Of a DNA stretch of 64,000 bases, positions 45,975 to 57,337 are shown in pieces. The notes below the pieces were generated by a model that saw nothing but the letters and a program-made list of their open reading frames with translations, was not told the DNA's origin and made no database searches. The stretch covers positions 983,316-1,047,315 of the forward strand of contig MNCI01013584.1 in the NCBI GenBank assembly GCA_015680685.1. The letters run 5' to 3'. This stretch comes from Gnetum montanum. Its lineage: Eukaryota > Streptophyta > Gnetopsida > Gnetales > Gnetaceae. How positions within the stretch are numbered: the stretch's first letter is position 1; each line of letters begins with the position of its first letter. A program made the translations under genes and the position numbers.

Positions 45975-48410
45975 AGTTTTGATTGATATTGAGGCGTATA
46001 AGGAATCAACCGCTTATGATTACAAGGGCTTGGTTGGACTATTGGTTCTAAAGAAAGGTCTTTTCTTCATGTGGTTGTTGGAACCAACAGTTGTTGTGGT
46101 TGTGTAGGGATTTCACCCTACATAGCTAGAGAAGGTGATAATGGAGCTATTGGTGGAAGAGATGTGGCTAGATGAGAAGGATGGTATGCTTGTGGAACAT
46201 CTCCCCTACGAGAAGGAGTCCCATAATACCAGTAATGTCACATGGAGAGACTGGCTATTCCACGTAATATCCATACGAGTTAGGTTGCTGGTAAGGATAT
46301 TGTTGCCTTGGTGGTGACATTCCCCATGCTTGTGGGTCTACCACTATTGATATTACTCAATCAATTATGGTGGAGTTCCACTTGGATAATATGTTTAAGG
46401 GTTGGTGGAACTACCTTGGGTTACATTGAGGATAAGGTAACCTTTGGGGTGTTTGTGGTTTGTTCAATCGTGGGTTGAGTGCATACACCCCAGACTCCTA
46501 CAAATGTGAGATTACAGGGCAACATCCCATAGGATGGTCATATTAACATATCTTGCATCCACTATCATTATCTATTTCCAAATACACAACCTCTTCAATG
46601 ATGGAAACTTTGCCCTTACCCTTGCTACGTGAATGTTCAAATTCTCTCTTTCTTCTTTTTTTGTGATCACTACCTTGCTCTCTAGACTCCTCTACTATTT
46701 TAAGAACAGTTTGAAATCTCTTTTCCAGGGAATCCCACATTTGGTCTAACTTTGCTAATACTTCTGATGTCAACTTTTGGATAGGTAAAGTTTTCCTATT
46801 CACCATCTCTTTGAGCAGTGACTCTTCTTCATCCTCACAAAATCTTACTTCCCTCTTCCAAAGGGAAGGATCTCAGTTGTACTCTTCTGCACTTTCTCTC
46901 TTCCATAGCTCACCTTATTCTTTAGGAACTTTCTCCAATATTCCTTTGATTTGATGGGGCCTAAGCTTAGATAATCTTCCTTGGGCACAAGTCCCAAGGG
47001 TTCTTCTCATTTCATGCCTAAGCCCATCTACGAGATGGTGCAGTTGATCCCTTTGCAAATAACCATGGCCAGGACAATGATGCAATAGTGCATAGTATTA
47101 GCCCATGGTAGCATCCAAGGGTTCATTTCCTCCTTGTTTTCATCCTTGGATTTTCTTTCGCAAGTTAGACACTTAGGAGTATGTTTGTTACTTTTTGTTG
47201 AATAGTTCTAACATAGTACTCCACCTACAAATAGATTCTAGTTCTAAGGACCAGTACCAGCTTTTGGCTTCTTTAACTAGTGTCCATGGGAACAACTTAA
47301 GTTTTTTCCATTCTTTCTCTATGTTTTGTTAGGCACATTCATCATGGAATGCTTCTAAGTGATTCTGAGGATCAGCATTGTATCCCCCTTCAAATCATAG
47401 GATATTATTCATATCTAATCTCTTGATCCTACTATCTTTAGGGTACCTTGTTATGTCTAACAGCCTTAGTTATGTCTAACATACTTTGAGTAGCGAGTAG
47501 GGGTACATCATGATCATCTCGTCCATGGCATCTATGATGCCTACGTTGTTCCCTACTTTCCCTTCTTCTATGTTGTGATTCTCTAGAGTGCCCTCATCCC
47601 CTTTCCTGGTTGTTTCACTTATGATTTCCACTTTTCCTACCTTTATCCCCATGGTCTTTTTCTTTATGAATGCATCTAGATACTAAAGAAGAGAATGAAG
47701 GAGATGATGAAGTTGAAGAAGAAGGAGAACCATCAGCATGATGGTTTTTTCTACCTTCTCTTCAATAGTCATGGCCTCGATCACGATTGTGATTAGAATG
47801 TCCACCTTTATCATGTGTCCATGTCCCTTTTTCAAACCCTTTGTGCCCATGGGTATCAAAATCTAGGTTATGAATAGTGGAATGAAGATTCTGATATACA
47901 ACCCCTTAGCCAAAGTCAAGGGGAGGAACATTGTTGTATGGGTGACTACCTGAGAGGGTGACTACCTGAGATAGGTTCACCACCCTCATTTTCGCTTAAG
48001 ACATGTGGGATATCCTAGGACCACTTACCCTTCAAAGAATTATTATGTCTCTCCTGTTGCAAGTCCCTTTGACATTGTGCCTCTATGGGATGGTATTCTC
48101 TTGAGTCATGGTCTTGCAAAATGTATTCGGCATGTAAGTGCAGCATGCTAATTCGTGTGAGGGCATGAAGAAGCATTCTTAGGACTGAACAATCGAGAGG
48201 TAATACTATGTTACCTTCTAAGTCTCTCCAATGCAGTTTTTCATCTTGATGGAGGATAAAGGTGAAGTCTGGTATATACTCATTGAGATGAACATATACC
48301 ACTTGAAACTATTGAGGGACTAGTGGATCAACGTCATGTGTATTACATCGCCAATTGTTTCTTGTTTCAGACCTAGGCAGTGAAGCGCTTTTGTATGAAG
48401 AAGGAGATGT
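45975..48410 (-). pseudogene. Copy C gag, start codon lost
   Basis: The codon matching copy B's start ATG is ACA at 48408-48410 (then SPSSYKSASLP). N-terminal domain open at 48015-48302: VHLNEYIPDFTFILHQDEKL, WRDLEGNIVLPLDCSVLRML. The zinc-knuckle-like part reads CKIC, TAA (46543-46545), YDHPMGCC, the same stop as copy B. A 16-17 base tandem duplication near 47937-47970 shifts the frame. Confidence 0.8.
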
Positions 48411-48527
48411 ACTTGTCTATTCATTGTGCAATGTATTCTTGTTTATTATTTTCTCAACCAACCCTAAGGGTTCATTCTAGTGATGTCAATGATTTCCTAA
48501 GTTCTAATTAGCGCACAAAAAACTAAG

Positions 48528-48546
48528 TCCTTGGCAACGGTGCCAA
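48528..48546 (-). other. Copy C primer binding site
   Basis: Minus strand TTGGCACCGTTGCCAAGGA, close to the tRNA-Asp 3' end complement. Confidence 0.8.
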
Positions 48547-49383
48547 TGATAAGCAGCGAGGTACCCCTACGCTCAACCATACGAATACAAGTGTTTCATG
48601 CACAATCCAGTCAAATTCCAAGGACTAAGTTCTTAGGCACCCTTATGGGACAAGGACAGGTTGGTTGATCATTCTCTTCCCAAACTTACTTGTATGTCAC
48701 GATTGTATGGTTAAGTAAGCTTAAGGCACATAATTTTTATATCTTTTATGTTTTTATGTCCTACGCTAATAGGAAAGGAGAGAGATAACTAAGTGACTAA
48801 TTTATGTTAACTACTCATTAAATAAGTTCTAAGTAATCCTAACACTAGCATCTATTCTCACTTTCCATACACATCTTGAACCAATGCAACACTACTAGGA
48901 TTCCCAAATGCTAATCGTTACTGGGTTACCAAGTGTTACACGCATGCTATAAGTGATCGTACTAAGTGTATTTACTTAGGAGAGTAGTAGGGTGAGAGAG
49001 AGCATTAATTAACTAAGAAAAAATTTAATAATAGCAATTAACATTAACTAATCTATTCTGGATGCTGCAAGGTTTATCATAAAGTTTGTCTTTATTGTTG
49101 TATACAAGGTGTGCTCATGTACACAATGCTCGAATAAAGATCCATTCACTCTATGACTCCTACTGCCGGCACACAGAAATAATTCTAACTCTGGGAGGGA
49201 GAAAAGGCAAGAGTTTGGCTAACGGACTAACTATCTAATTGCAAAACCAAGGGTGCCCGCCTCTTATTTATAGGCAAGGAGGCAAGTCCCGATATTGGGT
49301 ATCCAACATCACATGGTAGGCTCCGATATCGCGGATCCAATATCGCAGATGTGATATCGCAGCCCCAATATCGTGGTTCATCA
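48547..49383 (-). repeat. Copy C 5' LTR (837 bases)
   Basis: Plus strand TGATAAGCAGCGAGG to GGTTCATCA. TATA on minus (CCTATAAATAAGAGG) at about 49258-49272; the array at 49288-49377 keeps several GATATCGC sites. Confidence 0.9.
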
Positions 49384-51800
49384 TTTTCTTTATACATAAT
49401 GTGGAATATCACATATATTTGGAATTTGGTATATTTTCTTCGTACACATAATATCTATTATTTTCTTTATACATAATGTTGAACTTCACCCAGCTCTTGG
49501 GAATAGGATGTCATAGTTTCCTTACACATCAAGGTTCCTTTAAAACTAAACTATCACTCCCTTTATTCTAGCTCTAGCAAACTAAACAAAAAAAGTTGAA
49601 CTAACAACTAAATTGATAATCTATGTAATCTCAAATAAACAAATGTTAGCAAATAAAGAAATATAATAAATGAAATCCTAAGGTATTGGGGAAATGTACA
49701 AATCATGTATCAAAATATCCAATTATTAAGGATTCTAAGTTTCCTATTTTGCTAAATAATTTATGAGTCCTAAGTCTATTAAATTGTCAAATAGTTTATA
49801 CTAAATAAAATACTAAAACTATAAAATGACCGATTATTAAGTTCTAAGGATTTTTGAGTTTTTCTAAAAATGTAAAAGTGAAAAAAGATGATCAACTATT
49901 GTTTCCAGTTTTCAATCATTTTGGAAGCCCTATAAGCTATGATTTTAGTTGTTACAATATTTTTGAGATCCAATAGAGGTGGGATTTCTTTACAAAAATT
50001 TTCTTATTTCAGCATGTGTTATTCAAAAATGTCATCATATTTCATAGTAACATTAATTTGTAAACTTGCAATGGGATTGCAATGTGGTAATGAGAATGCC
50101 TTGATGCATGTGTCATCATGTTGAGCAACTTTGTCTTTTGCATTTTCCTTGCACAAAATCATCTTAGGCCTCAAAATGTAAATTACAATAGAAAACTCTA
50201 ATTCTATAGTCCAAAAAATTAACAAAGACAAAATGAAACCAGAATAAATCTACACATTGAAAATTTAAGATACAGTGCTCCATCCATGATAAAAATCAAT
50301 CTTATAATATTAATTATTAGAGACATACATTAACAAATTATACTTGTCAAATAGTTGTCAAACAAATTAAAATAAATCAAGTGGAATTGCACATAATTGA
50401 ATGTTCTAAAACTCCAAAAGATAAGCTTTGTAATAAATTTTTTCACTTGACTAACACCACTAATGAAAAGAACCCTTATGTGGTTGAGATCTTCTAAGAT
50501 TGTCTTCAAACCTTCACATAGATGCAATCTCCTAAATTAGCTCCAAACCCTATATGAAGGAAAAGTTCAATGATCAAATATAGGTAATATCTAAAATGGA
50601 ACCTAGAATGGAAACACTTACCTAGATTTGAGTGATCCAATTGACTTGGAAAAGGTTACTTTACACAAATATCAGTGAAGTAAAAGGATGATTTTTCATG
50701 GAAGTATTTCTAGATATATATACTTATAGGGACATGCAAAGGTTAAATGAATTGGGTAATCTCTCAAAGAAAGCTAAAACTAAAAATAAAACACAATAAA
50801 TCTAAATTTATAAAATTAAAATAAATATTATTTTTAAAAAAGAATGTATATCTCAATTTTGGTCTAAAAGGGTATCTTAGATACTACCTAATAGGTATAT
50901 CAACTCCAAACATTAACCAAAGGATTAAGGTCCAAAACTAAACATAATTAACTAGGGTACAATCTATTAGCTTTGTCATTCTAAAATGCTAACCAAGGTT
51001 TAAGGTACAAATCCCAAATGTAACTAACTAGGTTCTAACTCCAAGTTGCCACTTCAAAAGTAAAATACCAATTAATTAATTAATAAATTAGTTAATTTAC
51101 CAAATAAATATAAAGATCTCTTGAACCCTTAATAGACAAACCATACTACATACTTACTTAAAACTTCAATAAAGGGATTAGCATAAATATGCTAAAAATA
51201 AAATAAATCTAAAATATTAAATGTACCCAAAAATAAAATTATAAAATAGATAGCTTAGCTAAGTAAGGCACATGACATCAAAATAAGATACAATAAATCA
51301 AAATGCTAAACATCTTATAAATGTAGTTACAAGGTAAATAGGCCAACTACGTAATGATAAAAAGGTAAAATAAAACTAAATATCAAAAAACTATAAGGAG
51401 CTAGATAAATGTAAAATAAATTCAAAAATACAAACATTACCAAAACCCATCTTTTCTAACTAATGCTAAAAAGACAAAGTAAATAGATCTAGGTATTACA
51501 AACAACTCATGAAGATAATTACAAAGCACAAATGCTAAAGTAGAATAAAAATATCCATAAATAATTAAAATACAAAAAATGATAAAATAAAATAATAAAA
51601 AATATGAACCCAAAGGTATAATCAAAAGAAAGGCTCAAGCACATAAATAAATCCAATAATATAAAATATTATCAAAGAACATCAAAGCATGATCAAAGAG
51701 AGGGTACAAATACAAAACAAGGTTAGGCATATAACACATCAAAGGTTTAAATCACAAGACATAGTAATCAATATGGATTATTTAGAACTATGGTGTTACA
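49384..51800. repeat. AT-rich non-coding stretch, old LTR remains
   Basis: No gene. It starts with the other half of the LTR-like host of copy C, including two copies of TTTTCTTTATACATAATG (49384 and 49459). The right end GGTGTTACA at 51792-51800 resembles the end of a TGTAACAC-type LTR. Open frames are short and chance-like. Confidence 0.35.
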
Positions 51801-52441
51801 TTCAAGCCTAAGGTAACATCAATTCATAACTCTCAAGTTTACAAAAGAATGATTGGTTCTAGGATCAAACAACATTAAGAATACAAAACCATAAATATTA
51901 CTTGTAATATTCAATATTGTGCTTGACTATTCATCTAAGGGTTGTTTCATCAAAGAATAAAATTTACCTCTATGTCTTGCATCCTTATTCTATCCATCCT
52001 TGTTACTTTGGTAGCTCCATGCTAGGATCTCAGTCATCTCATTTCCAAATGTCTTATTTGGGCATTCCCATTTTCTATACCTAGGTTTGCCACACATGTG
52101 ACAATTTGGATAGGTGTGTTTGAAATGACATTTTTGTTCACATGCATAATAAGTAATATCATTAGGATCTCTCCATCCTTTAAAGGTCTTCACCTTCTTA
52201 TAACTACTATGTTTGATTAATGGAGGATTGTTCTTTCTCTTTCCTAAGTTCTACTTCTTCTTAATACCCATGCCCAAGCTTTACTCTACAATGAAAGCTT
52301 TAGTGCAAGCTAGCTCATACCAAGTCAACCCAAGTGGAACTAAGGCTATATGAATGAGCTCAATCAATCTTGAGATAAAGTGTTGTATCATCTCATCTTC
52401 ATCTTCATCTTCATAAAAATGAGATGCAGAATCTATCAACT
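51801..52441 (-). pseudogene. Gag-like fragment with zinc-knuckle-like motifs
   Basis: The minus frame 51990-52193 reads YYACEQKCHFKHTYPNCHMC, GKPRYRKWECPN, resembling a double Cys-rich knuckle of a retroelement gag, with Tyr or Arg at the expected His. Upstream on the minus strand SASHFYEDEDEDEMIQHFIS and ALVPLGLTWYELACTKAF look like gag core. Flanked by GTGTTACA (51800) and TGTAACACCC (52442). Lineage unknown. Confidence 0.45.
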
Positions 52442-55332
52442 TGTAACACCCTAATGTTTTGAACCTAGAATCTCAACTTTGTTTTTTATTTTCTAATGTT
52501 TAATTTCTAAGCATAAAGGTATATTTAAATATGTTATGTTAATAATATATTGTATCTTACTAGTAGTTTATAATAGTATATTCTAATGTATTTATTATGC
52601 TTATACTTATGATTGCACTTCTTGAGGTTTGAACCCTTGACTCCTTATTTACATGTATCATATTGGCATTTATGATTAGTAAATCATAGTGTATTTGCTT
52701 ATAAGCTTGGGTATAATGTATCTTGGAGAAACCCCTCATGTATTGGTAAGTATACATGTTTTATTATATCTCATTCTTCTTAAGGTTTGGACCTTAAATG
52801 TTTCTCTTATTACATCTTTGAAAATATTATTAGCTAGTATATATTTTCTTAATTATTATTACTTTTTAATTGTTAATGCTTGGCTGCTATTATGAAGAAT
52901 AGGTTCAAATGATTGTGGTAATACATTACTAGTACTGTATTAATGTTTATTTTATTTTAATTATGTTTTTATGCTAGTTAGTTTTTCAATAATGTAAGAA
53001 TATAGTAAAAGGAAATTTAAATAGTTTTTCAATAATGTAAGAATATAGTAAAAGGACATTTAAATAGATATTTGAATTTTATTCCAACTATTTTTATTTT
53101 TTTATTTTTGGAACCCATTCCTGGCCATACAAGCTTATTCTAATATTTTCTTGGTGACATAAACTCATTGATTGACCATTTGAACCCTTTTCTATGGCCA
53201 TGTGATCTAATATTAGAAATTAGATTATTTAATTGTTATTTTTGAAATTGTCCAAATCCTACCTTTTGTATCTATAAATACTTGATAATGTTCTCTCTCA
53301 TGGCATCAATTGTACATATCTTCCCCTTTTCCTCTATTGCCCATCGCTATGCATGATAAATCTCTTTACAATTCTAGATCTAAATATATTCCTTCTTGGC
53401 AAAGCTTTCTTGATCCTTCAAGATAGATATAATGTTCTTTCTTTCATCTAATTTTTTCTTACAACTCAATTCTTCTTGGAACTACCTTTCAAATATTCCT
53501 ATTTATATTAATCTAACCATTTTTGTCTATTCTTGATCTAATCCCTCTTGTTTCTTGTTACTGTAATTCATCATATTTGGCACTTCTACTTTACATTTTG
53601 ACATCAACTTTCTCCTATGTCATCTCCTCCTAGTGGTCACAATAGTATTAGTCATCTCAAACTTTACAACCTAGGCCACAACAAACCTAGGGGTTGGAAC
53701 AAAATTTGTATACATTTTCTAGCATGACATGATGATGGCAGCATCTAGTGGAAATTCAATCTTAAATAAACCATAGCTAGTAGATAATTTGGTCATGTAT
53801 TGGCATATTCAAACATGTCAATAAGAAAGGAAAACAATAAAGGCTACTAATATTGGCTAGTTGGCCATGGTATAGTTGACTTTGGATTTATATCATCAAC
53901 CTTAGTGACATGTAGGTAATATCAACCCTTATTTTTTTAGTAATAGCAAGGGATAGAATCTAGGATAGTTATAGGATTGATGCTAGCCATACTATAATCC
54001 AATAGTTGGAAATTGACATTCATGAGGATTTCTAACCCAATAGCTCATCTTTATCATACATGAAGGTTGGCTTAGATAGATAAGGTATTATACCAAATAG
54101 TCCTTGATGACTATTTAAGTTAGTATTAGCCTTTTAGCTATTCTATGTTTAATGCTAGTTACTCATGGAAGTATCATTGATTGTTTAAACTATGAGTTAA
54201 TGATAAAATATTGAATTAAGGGTAAGGTTACTGATTTTACTTAGTAGATAAGTTAATAGTTATGCTTTTGAGTAATAGTTTGATTAATCAATAATTTTAG
54301 TTAGATCTAACAATGTATATTGTAGTATGAGCCCCATCTTTTAGCTTGTTCTAAGTGGCACCAAGATGGTTTCCTCTAGTGTGAATGTTTTCTAATCTTT
54401 AAGGCATGAGTCTCATGCAAATTTTAGTTAGGAGACATAGAAATTGCTAGTAATGATGTGGATCCTAGGTCATAATGTACAATAGAAGAATTAGTGTCTA
54501 AGTAATGTGTTATGAATAAAGGATATCTCTTTATGTATTTCATATTATTCTTTGATCATTAAATGGAACTGTATATTGGCCATGACTATGAAATTTTCCA
54601 TAACTTTAATGTTATGTTAAAATAAGGTTTAACTAGGCATTAATAAGTTAATGTGAATTTTCAAGTGAGTTTTAAGTTATTAAGTTTTCAAGTTGATCTT
54701 TATGCTTATATGGTTTTATAAGGGTTCAAGTTACTTACAGATTTATTAGGTGGTTAAAGTTTTTATTCATCATATTTCATGGATGGTCAAGTCTTAATTA
54801 CTTTTCTAAGTATGATTTTTAAGCATGACATAACTATAAAAACTTATCATTGTAATCTGAAACTATAAGATTACCTTACTCCAAGTTGTAAAGCTACTTG
54901 AACTTAAATCTCTTAAACTCCTAGGATACATATCTTTCTTTGAACATGGTCACAAAGTTAATCCATTTTACCTTCATGTCTTTCTAACCTTACCATCCTA
55001 GTTATTTGCCACCAGTGTTTGGATACCCCCTTATATTAATAGATAGTCAAATGAGTTTATTACACCATGGCATAATCCATAAGTTCAAAGGCTTCTTTTA
55101 TCTTCCATATCCACTCCAAAGTTGTTATGAGGTCCTTTGTTCCATCAAAAGTTAATGGTTTCAAACATATAAACTTTTCATGAGCACTTGCCTAATGGAT
55201 ATTCTTTCATCTTCTATTAAACTTCTACTATCTAAACCATGAATAACTACACTTGAGTGGTTCTAGTTCCTTAAATAGGTAAACATCTCACAAATCAACT
55301 CATTTTATGAGACTTCTCTATTAAGTTTTTTA
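52442..55332. repeat. AT-rich non-coding stretch beginning with an LTR-like end
   Basis: Begins TGTAACACCCTAATG, like LTR starts of some gypsy lineages. It has TATA-like TCTATAAATACTTG near 53271 on the plus strand and a 43-base tandem duplication (52980-53022 and 53023-53065, one mismatch). No coding sequence seen. No partner LTR or target duplication could be matched. Confidence 0.35.
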
Positions 55333-55456
55333 GGTGTTATCCTAGTGGTACAAGTCTTGGCCTAGTAACCCCACATCACAAGTATGCTTTTATTAGGTAG
55401 CATGGAGTTATAAACTTCTATAAATCTTGAGATGTATCTATGTTTCAATTTTTTTT
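55333..55456 (+). repeat. SINE-like repeat 2
   Basis: GGTGTTATCCTAGTGGTACA to a TTTTTTTT run. It aligns along its length with repeat 1 (28511-28551 joined to 38475-38545). Box A TATCCTAGTGG is at 55338-55348; the box B position (55382) is degraded. About 120 bases with a T-rich end fits a small plant SINE. Confidence 0.5.
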
Positions 55457-56272
55457 GTTACAACTAATCCCCCTCATGGCACGTGCCACCCCTCTCCCCC
55501 CTATCCTAGTTAAAGTCTCGTGAGGTCTCCTTAGTGACATTCTTACACTCCAAATTCTAAAATACTTTTTAAACCTTCAACTTTAATACCATCTTGTAAC
55601 ACACCCTAACCTATGCTTAGGCTATAAATTCTTTACTTAAGAAAATTAAATTGTAACATATTAAAATCAAAAAGATGTCATAGAAAATTAACAAGAAAAG
55701 CAATAGGAATTTATTAAATAGATGTAAAGGGAAATAAAAATTAAACATTATATTAAAAAATAAGAGTAGTTTCTTTTATTTCAAAATCCAACTTGTATAC
55801 TTAGTAATGATTATTTTTTTAATCCTAATGTTTATACAACAAAAATATCCATTCACCAACTTAATATATATAATATAGATATAGATATAGATATAATTAT
55901 TAGTAGAAAAGAAAATACATTAACAAGGCATGAGACATCTAAGAATATAATGAAGCATTCAAATACCATGTCCATAGCATTAATAGAATATAGATTCACA
56001 TGTTCAAATCTTAAAGCATAATAATAACTAACTAAAAAGCAAATACGACTTGCAAGAAAGATAGACAAGTACAAACATACATATTTTCCAACTAAAGAGT
56101 ATAAATAATTCAAGATTTAAAATTAATAAAATCTATTCTAAGCATCTTACTATTCATCTAGCTTATTTCCACAATTACCAATTTTACCTAGGACATAAAA
56201 GAAAGAGGGAAGTCAGCCCATGTAACTAAGTGAGGAAAAACTTAGAAATACTCCCTTAGGAGTTTTGGAACC
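55457..56272. repeat. AT-rich remains, LTR-like
   Basis: TGTAACACACCC at 55595 may be an LTR start. A short ATAGAT microsatellite lies near 55870-55893. No gene seen. Copy D is inserted at 56272. Confidence 0.3.
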
Positions 56273-57187
56273 TGATGAAGTCATAGTCACCTAGTTGCTT
56301 TGACACATGCCCATCCACATAGCCCCATCAATGCATGCTCATCAATGCATCCTTTGATGTTTTGATGCAAATGCATTAATGTTGATTTACCCAAAGCCTA
56401 TATCAGTATGTGTACCATTTGCATTTATGGTACCTCTCCTTATTTGTATAGCGGAGCTCTTGAAGTTTTCTTTCATATGACTTAGCCAAAATTCTCTTTG
56501 AGTGCTCCCAATATGAACTGAGTTGACTATACAAAGTTTTAGTTGAGTGCATGTTGTACCTAGATACTTCTTCATGATAGAAATAAAATCAAGATTAATT
56601 CCTTCCATTACAACACTTGTATTAGAACTTATTTTATTTTCAAGTACTTTACTTTAAATTCATTTTACTTTCCTACACTTAGAAAATTAATATTTTATTT
56701 TATAATAGAGAGAGTATGACCACTTTTAGCATGTGTATTAATGCTTGATAATTCCAATAGTGGATACTTGGTANTCATGTGTATTAATGCTTGATAATTC
56801 CAATAGTGGATACTTGGTATGTCTAGCAATGGGCACCTAGTAACCTAGTAGCATTAGTATAGATTCACCATGGGTACAAAAGGTGGGAACAAATGCTTTA
56901 TGCTTAGGATATTTTAAATTACTCTTAATGCTATAATTAGTTATAAATTAGTCTAATCACATTATTATTTTAATATTTTAATAATAAAAACATGAATATA
57001 TTATGTCTCAATCACATTTAACCATACTAATTAAGCCAACACAAGTGATGATTGAAAAGACAACTACCCACATCAATCTTAATTATCTAAAATACTAGCC
57101 ACCTGAGGTTCCATGAAATTCAATTGAATCCTGTGTATGTGCTTATGATTCATATGGTTGGATGTAGGAAATACTTACTACTTATAA
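56273..57187 (+). repeat. Copy D 5' LTR (about 915 bases)
   Basis: TGATGAAGTCATAG to ACTTATAA. Array 56325-56386 (ATCAATGCAT, GATGCAAATGCATTAATG), then TATA-like CCTATATCAG at 56398. It contains a 44-base assembly duplication (56730-56819). The end aligns with ...CTTATCA followed by TTGGCGCC in other copies. Confidence 0.75.
56730..56819. other. Assembly join: 44-base duplication around a single N
   Basis: 56730-56773 repeats at 56776-56819 around N 56774, so the LTR is probably about 46 bases shorter than assembled. Confidence 0.9.
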
Positions 57188-57188
57188 T

Positions 57189-57206
57189 TGGTGTCATTGC
57201 CAAGGA
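57189..57206 (+). other. Copy D primer binding site
   Basis: TGGTGTCATTGCCAAGGA, a decayed tRNA-Asp-type primer site, one base after the LTR. Confidence 0.7.
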
Positions 57207-57337
57207 ATCTTTCTTTGTTATGAACTAAGTATTCTAGATAATTCAATCATACAATATTATTATAAGAAAATAATGAACCATAATTATGAAAATTAAACAT
57301 ATTTTATCCAAGACACACTACAAAAACAAAATAAAAG

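Larger units (their letters stand above)
39373..49383 (-). mobile_element. Copy C: complete Athila-like element with exact TTTTC duplication
   Basis: 10.0 kb element, same order and subfamily as copy B, flanked by exact TTTTC (39368-39372 and 49384-49388). LTRs are 834 and 837 bases. Coding parts carry stops, an altered gag start and two assembly duplications, so it is not active as assembled. Confidence 0.95.

Noticed and set aside
52442-53700. A complete TGTAACAC-type LTR element around the gag fragment at 51801-52441
   Set aside because: The sequences on the two sides do not align as a pair of LTRs, and no target duplication was found, so only end-like motifs are reported.
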